DNA from: Actinomycetes bacterium
GTDB lineage: Bacteria; Actinomycetota; Acidimicrobiia; Acidimicrobiales; Palsa-688
Assembly: GCA_021787365.1 (NCBI GenBank)
Contig: JAJYMB010000033.1
Span: 1 to 33,540 of the forward strand
DNA: 33,540 nucleotides
Reading direction: 5' to 3'
Position numbers and translations under genes: made by a program. Numbering within the stretch: the stretch's first letter is position 1; each line of letters opens with the position of its first letter. The notes beneath the pieces were generated by a model. That model ran no database searches. It saw nothing but the letters and a program-made list of their open reading frames with translations, and had not been told where the DNA came from. This document shows positions 25,623-33,461 of the stretch, in pieces.

Positions 25623-25675
25623 GAGCAGGTCCGGGCCGGAGGTGCCCGCCGATTTGCGGCCCCAGAGCAGGCTGC

Positions 25676-26308
25676 TTATCCCTCCTCAGCAGGAGCCGCC
25701 GTCTCCTCGGCCGCCGGCGCTTCGCCTTCGGCGGCCTCGGCCACAGCCACCTCGGCAGCGCGGGTGACCACGGCGGCGACGACGGCCTCGTCGGGGTCGA
25801 TGTCGGTCGTCACGCCCTCGGGCAGCACGAGGTCGCGCACCCGCAAAGCGGCGCCGACTTGGAGGGCGCTCACGTCGGCTTGGATCTCGGCCGGGATGCG
25901 GTCGGGAGTGGTGTGCACCGTGAGGGTGCTGAGAACGTGCTCGAGCACGCCGTGTGCCATCTCCACCTCGGTCGCCGTGCCCGTGAGCACGATCGGCACT
26001 TCCGCGGCCACCACCTCGTCGCTGCGCACGACCTGGAAGTCCACGTGGGAGAGGGTGTGACGGACAGGGTGGCGCTGTAGCTGGCGGGCAAGCACCATGT
26101 GCTTGTCGCCCCCCACATCGAGGGTCAAGACCTGGTTGGACCCGTGCACCAGGGCCGCGCGGAGGTCGCGCGCGCCCACGGACACGGCGAGCGGCTCCAT
26201 ACCGTGGCCGTAGACGACCGCCGGGACGCGCCCTGTCCGGCGCAGCCTCCTCGAGACGGCCGAACCCGTGGCCCGGCCCTGCTCGGCTACCAGCGTTGTC
26301 TCTGCCAT
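25676..26308 (-). CDS. rplY: 50S ribosomal protein L25/CTC
   Basis: 5S rRNA-binding ribosomal protein of the long L25/TL5/CTC type, 210 residues. The N-terminal L25 domain reads GSAVSRRLRRTGRVPAVVYG, and VLTLDVGGDKHMVLARQLQR and VRHTLSHVDFQVV follow. The C-terminal beta domain includes PIVLTGTATEVE, IPAEIQADVSALQVGAALRV and LPEGVTTDIDPDEAVVAAVV, ending in an acidic Ala/Glu tail. The ATG at 26308 is chosen because homology starts there and an SD-like aagggcg precedes it. It is followed closely by pth, a common pairing in actinobacteria. Confidence 0.96.
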   Translation of the reverse strand: MAETTLVAEQGRATGSAVSRRLRRTGRVPAVVYGHGMEPLAVSVGARDLRAALVHGSNQVLTLDVGGDKHMVLARQLQRHPVRHTLSHVDFQVVRSDEVVAAEVPIVLTGTATEVEMAHGVLEHVLSTLTVHTTPDRIPAEIQADVSALQVGAALRVRDLVLPEGVTTDIDPDEAVVAAVVTRAAEVAVAEAAEGEAPAAEETAAPAEEG

Positions 26309-26406
26309 CGTCGCCCTTGCGCTCCTCTCATCGGCCCTGCATGCCCAGACCTGCGTACCCGGTCCTGCCGCCGGGCCAGGATAGCCGCTCAGGGGCCGCG
26401 CCCGGC

Positions 26407-27393
26407 TCAGGTCTGATTGTCTCCCCCGAAGAGCTCGGAGACCGATCCCTCCTCGAACACCGCTCGGATGGCGTCGGCGAAGGTCCGGGCTACCGACACC
26501 GTCTCGATCTTGTCGAGCTGCTTCTCCGGAGGCAGCGGCACGGTGTCCGTCACTATCACGTGGGAGATGTCGGAGTTCTTCAGCCGGTCGATGGCAGGCT
26601 CCGAGAAGACGCCGTGCGTCGCCGCCGCCCACACGTCGGTCGCGCCCTTTTCGTAGAGGAGGTTGGCCGCTTCGCACAGGGTGCCGGCGGTGTCGATCTC
26701 GTCGTCGATCAGGACACATATCCGGCCCCTCACGTGGCCCATGACATCGAGCGCCTCGACCTTGCCCGCCGTCTCGCGGCTCCGCCGCTTGTACACCGAG
26801 GCGATGTCGAGGTCGCCGGCGGTGCGGGCCGCCTTCTCGGCCACCTTGGTCCTGCCCGTGTCGGGGGAGACCATGACGAACTCGCCCTCGAGTTCTTGGC
26901 GCAAGTGGCCCACGAGCAGGTTGGTCGCTGTCAGGTGGTCCACTGGGCCGTCGAAGAAGCCCTGGACCTGGCCGGCGTGCAGGTCGACCGTCATGATCCG
27001 CTCTGCGCCGGCGCTCCGGAAGAAGTCGGCCACCATCCGGGCCGTGATGGGCTCGCGCGCCCGTGACTTGCGGTCCTGGCGCCCGTAGCCGTAGCGGGGG
27101 CAAACCGCCGTGATCCGCTTGGCCGAGGCGCGCTTGGCGGCGTCGATCATCACCCACTGCTCCATCAGGAGGTCGTTGACGGATCGGCCCTCGACGGGTG
27201 CGTGGGTCTGGAGGACGAACATGTCGGCGCCGCGTACCGAGTCCCCGTAGCGGGCACGGACCTCGCCGTCTGGGAAGTCGAGCAGCTCACAGTCGCCCAC
27301 CTCGACGCCCAGGTACCCGGCTATGGCCCTAGCCAGGACGGGGTGGGAGCGGCCGGCGTAGAACTGGAGCTTGTGCTTAGAGAAGAGTTCCAC
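26407..27393 (-). CDS. prs: Ribose-phosphate pyrophosphokinase
   Basis: Makes PRPP from ribose 5-phosphate and ATP for nucleotide, histidine and tryptophan synthesis. The 328 residues show FYAGRSHPVLARAIAGYLGV at the start, the flexible ATP loop PRYGYGRQDRKSRAREPITA, the signature TVDLHAGQVQGFFDGPVDHL, the catalytic KRRSRET and the PRPP loop VLIDDEIDTAGTL. The start is the GTG at 27393 because a strong SD (aaggggaggg) sits 6 bases upstream and homology starts there. It overlaps the 3' end of glmU by 17 bases, so the two are translationally linked, the usual glmU-prs arrangement. Confidence 0.97.
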   Translation of the reverse strand: MELFSKHKLQFYAGRSHPVLARAIAGYLGVEVGDCELLDFPDGEVRARYGDSVRGADMFVLQTHAPVEGRSVNDLLMEQWVMIDAAKRASAKRITAVCPRYGYGRQDRKSRAREPITARMVADFFRSAGAERIMTVDLHAGQVQGFFDGPVDHLTATNLLVGHLRQELEGEFVMVSPDTGRTKVAEKAARTAGDLDIASVYKRRSRETAGKVEALDVMGHVRGRICVLIDDEIDTAGTLCEAANLLYEKGATDVWAAATHGVFSEPAIDRLKNSDISHVIVTDTVPLPPEKQLDKIETVSVARTFADAIRAVFEEGSVSELFGGDNQT

Positions 27394-28558
27394 CTGGTCC
27401 CTCCCCTTCCGGGTTGATAGCAGCTGGTATAGGCCGGACGACCGATCCTGGCGCCACCACCGTACCCGGCTCCAGCCTGGCCCAGGGGCCAACCGTCGCA
27501 TCTTCGCCTATCGTCACCTGCTCGGCAGAAGTCGCTCGGACCCGCGCCCGTGCCCCGACCGAGCAGTTGAGGAGATGAGTGTTCGGGCCCACCTCGGCAC
27601 CCGTGGCCACCCTCGTCGAGCCCTGCAAGATCGTGCCCGGGTACAGCGTCACGTCCGGAGCGAGCACGACCGTCGAGTCGAGGTAGGTGTGCGCCGGGTC
27701 GAGCATGTTGACCCCGGCGCGCATCCAGCGTTCGTTGATGCGCCGGCGCAGCACAGCCTCGGCGGCGGCGAGCTGGCTGCGGTCGTTGACCCCGCTCGCC
27801 TCGGTCGGGTCCGCTATCACCATCGAGGTGGCCGGGTAGCCGGCGTCGTGGAGGACCGCCACGACATCGGTCAGGTAGTACTCGCCCTGGGCGTTGTCGG
27901 GGGACAGCCGGCGCAGCGCCGGCGCCAGCACCGACCGGCGGAACACGTATATCGAGGTGCCCACCTCGTTGACCGCCCGTTCCTCCTCGGTGGCGTCGAC
28001 CTCTTCGATGATCCCGGCGACCCGGCCGTCGCGCGAGCGGACGACCCTCCCGTAGCCCTTGGGGTCGTCGAGGCGGGCCGTGAGCAGGGTCGCCGCCACG
28101 TCGGCGCGGCGGTGGACCTTGACGAGCTCGGCCAAGGTCCCCGGGCGCAGGAGAGGCGTGTCCCCGGGCAGGACTATGACATCCTCCAGGTCGCCTTCGT
28201 CCTCGCTGAATGCCGTGAGCCCTACCGACAGGGCGTCTCCTGTCCCCCGCTGGACGGGTTGCTCCACTACTTCTATCGGCACCACGGGCGAGCGCGCTTC
28301 GGCCAGTTCCTTGGCCATCCGCGTCGAACCATGCCCGACCACGACCACCACTCGCGACAGGTCGAGACCCGAGAGGGCGTCGAGGACCCACATGACCATC
28401 GGGCGACCGCACAGGCGGTGAAGGGGCTTCGGCAGCTGGCTGCGCATGCGGGTGCCCTCCCCCGCAGCCAGCACGACCGCTGCCAGCCTGGGCTGCTCCC
28501 TCCCCGGCTTCTGACGCGGACGCCGGGGCTCGCGGGCCTCACGGGTTATGTAGCTCAC
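27377..28558 (-). CDS. glmU: GlmU-type uridylyltransferase, acetyltransferase half missing
   Basis: The N-terminal pyrophosphorylase domain, which makes UDP-GlcNAc from GlcNAc-1-phosphate and UTP, is complete: LAAGEGTRMRSQLPKPLHRL, EVVEQPVQRGTGDAL, LPGDTPLL, DDPKGYGRVVR, EVGTSIYVF and NAQGEYYLTDVV. A left-handed beta-helix follows (GVNMLDPAHTYLDSTVVLA and on) but stops soon after TVGPWARLEPGTVV. The protein has 393 residues against about 450-490 for the family. The catalytic His/Tyr region and NYDG motif of the acetyltransferase are absent, and the Arg of the RLRPG motif is Glu (RLEPG). No continuation is visible in the other frames, which instead enter prs. So only the uridylyl transfer is expected from this gene. 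Start GTG at 28558. Confidence 0.92.
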   Translation of the reverse strand: MSYITREAREPRRPRQKPGREQPRLAAVVLAAGEGTRMRSQLPKPLHRLCGRPMVMWVLDALSGLDLSRVVVVVGHGSTRMAKELAEARSPVVPIEVVEQPVQRGTGDALSVGLTAFSEDEGDLEDVIVLPGDTPLLRPGTLAELVKVHRRADVAATLLTARLDDPKGYGRVVRSRDGRVAGIIEEVDATEEERAVNEVGTSIYVFRRSVLAPALRRLSPDNAQGEYYLTDVVAVLHDAGYPATSMVIADPTEASGVNDRSQLAAAEAVLRRRINERWMRAGVNMLDPAHTYLDSTVVLAPDVTLYPGTILQGSTRVATGAEVGPNTHLLNCSVGARARVRATSAEQVTIGEDATVGPWARLEPGTVVAPGSVVRPIPAAINPEGEGPGGTLL

Positions 28559-28790
28559 GTCATCTTTCTAGCCGCGCCACGCCTCCCGACCGCGCCAGGC
28601 AGGCAGCCCCACGCCGGCGGCAACAGATGCGCGCGGCGCACGCGCCCGGAGCGCTACGCCGGCGGCGAGACGGCGGGCAGGCACGGTTCGGGGCCGGGCA
28701 GGCGGTATGGTTGATGCTGCTGACCTGTACGCGTGAGCGCCGGGCCACTGCCGGGGCCCGCCCGCCGGTGGCTGGGGGTCTTGCCGGCGG

Positions 28791-28864
28791 TCCGGGGTAG
28801 TTCAATTGGAAGAACGCCGGACTTTGGATCCGGATGCTTGGAGGTTCGAGCCCTCCCCCCGGAG
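28791..28864 (+). tRNA. tRNA-Gln (TTG anticodon)
   Basis: A complete cloverleaf can be folded. The acceptor is tccgggg/ccccgga, the D arm gttc...gaac, and the anticodon stem ccgga/tccgg with the 7-base loop ctttgga, whose centre is TTG (reads CAA). The T arm is ggagg/cctcc around ttcgagc. CCA is not encoded. A degraded integrase lies just downstream in the same orientation, so the 3' end may have served as an attachment site. Confidence 0.96.
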
Positions 28865-28913
28865 CTCCTCTAGCAGGGATTTCTCTTCACAGCCTCTCGT
28901 TGTGACAGCCTGA

Positions 28914-28955
28914 GGGCAACAAACAGGGCAACAGCTGGTGGGGCCGTTGCCCTGT
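28914..28955. repeat. Direct and inverted repeats before the integrase remnant
   Basis: gggcaaca occurs at 28914 and 28926. In addition acagggcaac (28923-28932) and gttgccctgt (28946-28955) form a perfect 10-bp inverted repeat with a 13-base loop; its 3' arm runs into the GTG of the integrase frame at 28954. Its position, about 50 bases after the tRNA, suits an integrase arm/core site or a hairpin masking the start. Confidence 0.6.
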
Positions 28956-29897
28956 GCAAGAGGTGGAGCAACAGGAGATCACCGCGGCGGGCGCGGGCAA
29001 TCTCAGCGAGTTGCTCGACCGGTGGCTCGAGTACATCAGCCCCCGCCGCGCCGCGTACACGATTTACGAGTACAGCCGCCTGATCGAGAAAACAATCAAG
29101 CCGGCGCTGGGAAATGTGCGGGTCGACAGGCTGACGGGCCGCCAGTTGGACACCTTCTACCGCAAGTTAGAGGAAAGCGGCCTCTCCGGTTCGTCCATCC
29201 ACCAACACCACTCTGTCCCGTCACAGACGTGCAGCGCCTGATCTCGGCGCCGAAGCTGGCGGCGATGCCGTGCTTGCCACCGCCATCGCCCTAGGTGCTG
29301 TCACCGGGGCTCGTCGGGGTGAGCTGTGCGCACTTCGCTGGAGCGATGTCGACTGGGGACGTCGAGTGATCTCGATTGCCCGCTCACTGACCGTCATCCG
29401 CGCCAAGGCGACCGCAGGGCCGACCAAGACCCACCAGCGCCGCAACATCGCCATCGACCCGGCCATAGCCGCTGTCCTGACCGCCCGCCGGGAACACCAG
29501 GAGCGGTACGCCGCTGCGGTGGGGGTCGAACTGGTGGCGGACCCACATGTGCTGTCCCGCTCATCGGATGGCTCAGCCCCGTGCCTGCCGGACGGGCTCA
29601 GCCTGGCGTATGCCAAGCTGGCCGAACGCCTCGGGATCGTGACGCATTTCCAGGAGTTGCGCCACTTCTCGGCCACCGCCGGCCATAGCGGCCGGGCCCG
29701 GCGTGCGGACTGTCGCCGGGCGGCTTGGTCACGCCGACCCCGCACTGACGTTGCGGGTCTACGCCCACGCCCTCGAGGCGCGCGACCGGGAGCTAGCCAA
29801 CGTCTTGGGCACGGTCGTCCTCGGCCCCATGAACGGCGGCGCGAAGCCTGATAAGGCTGACCAGCCAGCGCCGGCCCAGCTGGAAAGCGCCCGGTAG
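28954..29897 (+). pseudogene. Tyrosine integrase, broken by deletion and frameshifts
   Basis: Pieces of one phage-type integrase lie in order in different frames. The core-binding domain (LSELLDRWLEYISPRRAAYT to SSIHQHHSV, 28999-29217) comes first. A missing stretch of roughly 30 residues follows, then TDVQRLISAPKLA in a second frame. The catalytic domain is in a third frame, with GARRGELCALRWSDVDW (Arg) and HFQELRHFSATA (HxxR). After another shift near 29690 comes RTVAGRLGHADPALTLRVYA with the last His and the Tyr nucleophile. At least three disruptions make it non-functional as read. The N-terminal arm domain is also absent. It lies just downstream of tRNA-Gln, and its 3' end overlaps the convergent HTH gene by about 105 bases. 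Confidence 0.88.
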
Positions 29898-30059
29898 CTC
29901 ACCCCGGCGAGCCAGGTCATACGCCAGGTCCTTGGATATGCCAAGCAGGCTGGGCGCTTCAGGAACCGAGGCCACATAGGGGTCAGCCGCCGCTCTTCTT
30001 GGTAGCTGCCAGCCGTCCACTGCCCGCAAAGGTGTCGTTTCCTTCCCAGCACCGCTCAC
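29793..30059 (-). CDS. Excisionase-like helix-turn-helix protein
   Basis: An 88-residue protein whose centre, SLLGISKDLAYDLARRGELP followed by GAFQLGRRWLVS, is the winged HTH pattern of phage and integrative-element excisionases. After GRRWLVS the usual ending is replaced by unrelated residues that overlap the integrase remnant on the other strand, so the C-terminus may be altered by rearrangement. Its GTG overlaps the stop of the next gene (gtga, 30056-30059), so translation is coupled. Role inferred: directionality factor or regulator of the decayed element. Confidence 0.7.
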   Translation of the reverse strand: MSGAGKETTPLRAVDGWQLPRRAAADPYVASVPEAPSLLGISKDLAYDLARRGELPGAFQLGRRWLVSLIRLRAAVHGAEDDRAQDVG

Positions 30060-30337
30060 CGGTCACCTCCCTGCTCTTTGGCCCTTGGTACCGGGTCCCA
30101 ACCTGAAGGGGCCCGGGATGGCGAGATTTCTGTTGCAGACGCGTGCGCTGCCGGTACATGAGTAGAGCGAAGCCACTCTGCCACCTCGGTGGGATCGAAA
30201 CGGACGAGTCTTCCGACTTCGAGGAACGGGGCCCTCCTCTCGTCAACCAAGCGACGGCCGTGACGGTGTCTCACGCCGAGCCGCTCCGCGAGCCCGTCCA
30301 TGGTCAATAGTTGGGGCAGTTCGTCAGGACCGGGCAT
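30056..30337 (-). CDS. Helix-turn-helix DNA-binding protein
   Basis: A 93-residue protein starting MPGPDELPQLLTMDGLAERL, then GVRHRHGRRLVDERRAPFLE, then VGRLVRFDPTEVAEWLR. This is the MerR/excisionase-type (HTH_17) fold seen in small regulators of actinobacterial integrative elements. The ATG at 30337 is set by a near-perfect SD, aaggagg, 7 bases upstream; the frame extends further 5' but without homology. It forms a two-gene operon with the excisionase-like gene downstream. Its target is unknown. Confidence 0.75.
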   Translation of the reverse strand: MPGPDELPQLLTMDGLAERLGVRHRHGRRLVDERRAPFLEVGRLVRFDPTEVAEWLRSTHVPAAHASATEISPSRAPSGWDPVPRAKEQGGDR

Positions 30338-30706
30338 CGGTTCCCTCCTTAAGGTTGGTCTTCCTACCTGTAAGGGCCGAGTTGGTGATTCTTCACGGCT
30401 CACCCTTGGCTGCTCCCCTGTCCGGGCAATCGACCTCCCGGCGTTCACCACGGCTGCCGCCTCTGGCACTAGCCGCCCCGAGCACCCAGAACAGTTCTCA
30501 TGGCGGCCGCCAACCACGACGCTCGCGCAGTTCCCCTAAAATTATCCCGGCCCGTTCGTTACCGTAATTGCCCGTTATTGCCCGGACCGAAAACTGGTCG
30601 CTGTACAACGCTTTCTGGCATGGTAAAAACTAAGAGAAGCGAACACGGTTGCAAGCCCAGGGCTTGCCTGAAATAGCGGTGGCGGGATTATCGGGCGAGG
30701 TGAGGC
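30338..30706. other. Divergent regulatory region of the decayed element
   Basis: No gene is evident. The part around 30530-30640 is richer in A and T than its surroundings, with direct repeats (attgcccg twice within 30566-30584). A perfect hairpin lies at 30651-30667. It probably holds the promoters for the leftward HTH operon and the rightward relaxase remnant; an origin-like role is possible but unproven. Confidence 0.4.
30651..30667. promoter_or_regulatory. Perfect 7-bp inverted repeat upstream of the relaxase remnant
   Basis: gcaagcc-cag-ggcttgc is a perfect hairpin with a 3-base loop, 40 bases before the relaxase start. It may be an operator or part of a transfer-origin region; the sequence alone does not decide. 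Confidence 0.35.
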
Positions 30707-31416
30707 GTGGGCTGGATGCGCATGATGGGGGCCGACTCGGTCGAGTACCACCGCGCCACTGTGCTGGGGCGGGCCGACGACCACCCCGGCCTGGCCATGG
30801 AGTACTACGCCTCTCGGGGTGAGACGCCCCTGGCGTGGGGAGGCTCAGGAGCGGAACGGCTCGGTCTTTTTGGTCCCGTGACGGCGGAGAGCTACGAAGC
30901 GGTCTTCGGGCAAGGCGGAGCCAAGGACCCACGTACCAGAGAACCCCTCGTGCACACCCGGAGACCGGGAATGGAGATCGTCATTTCGGCCCACAAGAGC
31001 GTGGATGAGGTCGGGGTGATCGGTCAGGCCGAGGACATGCACCGGGTCATGGACGCGGAACGAGACGCGACGCTCGCCTACCTCGACCGGGTGACCCGGG
31101 AAATGGGTGGCCGCCGTGGCGAGCCGGCCAAGGCCACGCCGACCGGTGGGCTAGGGAGCGCGTCTACGCCCTGGGGCAGCTGACCGCGGCCCTGCAGCAC
31201 TACCGGGCAGGCGCCGGGGAGCCCGCTCGTCGCTGGCTTGAAGCCCAGCGCTCGGCCAGCGCACTTGCAGGTGGGCTGGACGCCTACCGTGACCAGCTCG
31301 ACGGCTTGGCACGACCTGCGGGTACCCCGATGCCCGCACCCGCGGCACAGGTGCTCCCGCGGCCGTCGCCCGCCTACGGGCCAGTCACGCAGGCTGACCA
31401 TGGCCCCTCGCTGTGA
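30707..31416 (+). pseudogene. MobF-type relaxase remnant with large internal deletion
   Basis: The first part (30707 to about 31145) is the start of a TrwC/MobF conjugative relaxase: GADSVEYHRATVLGRADDHP, then YYASRGETPLAWGGSGAERL, then RRPGMEIVISAHKSVDEVGV and MDAERDATLAYLDRVTREMG. It breaks off at GGRRGEPAKATPTGGL, where intact relaxases go on to the histidine triad, and the open frame stops at 31183. From about 31150 a different frame gives an actinobacterial relaxase-like tail, ERVYALGQLTAALQHYRAGA and RWLEAQRSASALAGGLDAYR, ending at 31416. So the HUH metal site, helicase domain and most of the protein are gone. The catalytic Tyr-side start and C-tail remain; the element cannot mobilise itself. 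Confidence 0.75.
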
Positions 31417-31613
31417 CCGTGCTGAACATTCGGTGCGGGCCAACGGTCCGGTGCTGCGGAGCGGTCGCTAGTTACCAGCCCGTTCCGATCGCCGATTCCG
31501 CGCTTGTCAAGTCGTAGGGGTCTGCCCGCCCCCGCACTCCCTGTTCTGAGCTCCCGAGCTACGCGACGACGCTGCGAGCCCGGAGAGCGCCTCACGTCAA
31601 GTTATATTGATGG

Positions 31614-31839
31614 ATGATGGACCCGGTCATCCTCGCGAGCGCCCGGAAGCACGGAGTAGCGGACGAGGACATGCTCCACGCCTACCGCAACCCCATCCGC
31701 GTCTTCGACCTCGACGACCTCACCATGCTGATAGGTGCCGACACCGCAAGGGCGGCTCCTTGAGGTCGGCACCGTTCTGGCCGAGACCATCGAGTTCATC
31801 GTCCACGCCATGCCCGCACGCGAGAAGTTCTCGAGGTGA
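31614..31839 (+). pseudogene. BrnT/RelE-like toxin, single frameshift
   Basis: From the ATG at 31614 the frame reads ASARKHGVADEDMLHAYRNP, then IRVFDLDDLTMLIGAD, and stops at 31763. Shifting one frame at about 31740 restores PQGRLLEVGTVLAETIEFIV and HAMPAREKFSR to the stop at 31839, giving a product of about 75 residues. The pattern (KHGV, acidic centre, IG...GRLLEVG, IVHAMPAR) resembles small BrnT-like mRNase toxins of actinobacteria, but the family is uncertain. One base change separates it from an intact gene, so a sequencing error is possible. A TATATT motif at 31603 suggests a promoter with a very short leader. The following antitoxin-like gene starts in the overlap. Confidence 0.55.
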
Positions 31840-31844
31840 TGCCA

Positions 31845-32117
31845 ATGCCCCGTTCCGTACAAGACATCCTCGACCACGCCGACGAGCTCGCCAAGCGCTT
31901 CGAGGACTACGAACCCTCTCCCGAGGACGAAGTTGCTGTCGGCGAGTACCTGCTCCGTCGGGCCGCTCTCGCCCGAGCCAGGACAGAACGCCAGGTCAGC
32001 GAAGCGGTGGGCCTCGCCCGGAAGGCCGGGATCTCCTGGAAGCGGATCGGCACCGAGCTAGGCATATCGGCTCAGGCGGCCCAGCAGCGCTATGGACCCC
32101 TCACCAAGTCGGCCTGA
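31845..32117 (+). CDS. Antitoxin-like HTH protein
   Basis: A 90-residue protein: MPRSVQDILDHADELAKRFE, an acidic linker, LARARTERQVSEAVGLARKA and a terminal HTH, GISWKRIGTELGISAQAAQQ plus RYG. Proteins of this shape commonly follow a small BrnT-like gene in actinobacteria and likely act as antitoxin and autoregulator. The ATG at 31845 is chosen because the gagg of the preceding gene's end lies 8 bases upstream; ATG 31839 (overlapping the toxin stop as tgatg) is the alternative. The partner toxin is frameshifted. Confidence 0.65.
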   Translation: MPRSVQDILDHADELAKRFEDYEPSPEDEVAVGEYLLRRAALARARTERQVSEAVGLARKAGISWKRIGTELGISAQAAQQRYGPLTKSA

Positions 32118-32298
32118 GCGTGAGCACCGGGTCCGTCCTTCGGTTCAAACTTGGGCCCTTACGGGACGGTCGCGCACAACACAGTTCCAGCATGCAGCTG
32201 AGAATGGTGAGCGCCTCGACTGGGACATGCGTCCAAGCCAGCTGGGCTGGCCCCCGCGCTAGCATTCTCGGCAAACAGCCAAAGAAAGAGGCGCGCCA

Positions 32299-33024
32299 AT
32301 GGCGACGCTTGTACTTGTGCACGGCGCGTGGCAAGGGGCGTGGTGCTGGGAACGGCTGACACCCCTGCTGGAGGACCACGGGCACCAGGTCCTGACCCCG
32401 ACGTTGACCGGGAGTGGCACGCGGGCCGAGGAGCTGACGCCGCGTGTGACGCTGGAGACCCATATCAGCGATGTGGTTGCGGCCATCTTGGACGCAGAAA
32501 GGGACGACGTCGTCCTCGTAGGCCACAGCTACTCGGGCATGGTGATCAGCGGCGTGACCGAGCGCGCCGCTGATCAGATAGCCTCGGTCATATTCGTCGA
32601 CGCCTTCTATCCCAGCGACGGCGAGTCCGCCCTCGACCAAATGCCTGAGCGGTTCCAGGAGCGGTTCCGTGCGGAAGCGGACCGGCACGGCGACGGTTGG
32701 CGACTGCCGGCGAACGACGGCCTCCTTGACGTGTGGGGTCTGCGCGACGGGGCCGACCGCATGTGGGCCCGCGACCGTATTACCGACTGGTCCCTCAATT
32801 GTTTTACGTCGCCGTTGCGCGCCCCCGATATGCGTCGCTCAGCGGTGCCTCGGCTTTATGTGGCAGCCCACCCCGAGCGTTACCCAGGTGGCGCGGTGTT
32901 TGCCCCACTTGCCGAGCGGGCCGGCGCTGATGGTTGTCACGTTGTCACCGTCGACGCAGGTCACGACATCATGATCGAAGCGCCCCGCCAGCTCGCCGAA
33001 CACGTACTGGGTGCGACAAGATAG
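32299..33024 (+). CDS. Alpha/beta hydrolase (EstC/MES-like)
   Basis: A 241-residue hydrolase of the family that includes plant methyl esterases and bacterial EstC-like enzymes. The oxyanion segment VLVHGAWQGAWCW is at 5-17. The nucleophile Ser77 is in VLVGHSYSGMVISG, and the catalytic His222 is in TVDAGHDIMIEAPRQL near the end, the typical family spacing. The acid residue is probably in the region around PRLYVAAHPERYPGG or VDAG. The substrate is unknown; ester or lactone hydrolysis is likely. The ATG at 32299 has SD-like agaaagagg upstream. It stands alone after the toxin-antitoxin pair. Confidence 0.88.
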   Translation: MATLVLVHGAWQGAWCWERLTPLLEDHGHQVLTPTLTGSGTRAEELTPRVTLETHISDVVAAILDAERDDVVLVGHSYSGMVISGVTERAADQIASVIFVDAFYPSDGESALDQMPERFQERFRAEADRHGDGWRLPANDGLLDVWGLRDGADRMWARDRITDWSLNCFTSPLRAPDMRRSAVPRLYVAAHPERYPGGAVFAPLAERAGADGCHVVTVDAGHDIMIEAPRQLAEHVLGATR

Positions 33025-33461
33025 CACCATCGTCCGTCAGTTCGACGAAGGTTCGCATTTGCCGCCATCGCTTTCGACCGCTGCACGAGTGTTCTTGTGA
33101 TTTGTCCAGCTTGGCCGTTACAGTCGCCGTGCCGCCGCTGCCAGCAGTGGTCGTGTCCAAGAGCTTTTCGGCGGCCGAGGCGATCAGCAACCGGGGCCCC
33201 GTTCCTCGAGGGCCCACAGCAGCGATCCGAGCACCGAATATGCGTTATTGGGCGGGCAGTTCCTGACCACCAGTCTGGCGCAAATCCGTGCCTAACGACG
33301 GATCTCGCAACCTCGACAGATGGCGATTTCGCTTGTGCCGTAACGCATAATAGCCGCACATATCGCCCACGAGGCGTGGACCGTCTTCCGGGTGCTCCGC
33401 TCTTCCCACTGGCCAGGCTCTTACTCGGGACCCGTCGATGCCACCTCGGCAACAGGGACCC
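33025..33461. other. Gene-free stretch after the hydrolase
   Basis: I see no credible gene, RNA or repeat here. Base composition is less GC-rich than in the chromosomal part and the open frames lack recognisable features, which fits degraded accessory DNA. Confidence 0.5.

Noticed and set aside
27321..27376. Frameshifted continuation of GlmU past 27377
   Set aside because: The alternative frames here lack the NYDG and beta-helix pattern; the DNA codes for the start of PRPP synthetase.
32961..33452. 163-codon minus-strand frame after the hydrolase
   Set aside because: It overlaps the hydrolase catalytic end and has no recognisable motif or ribosome binding site.
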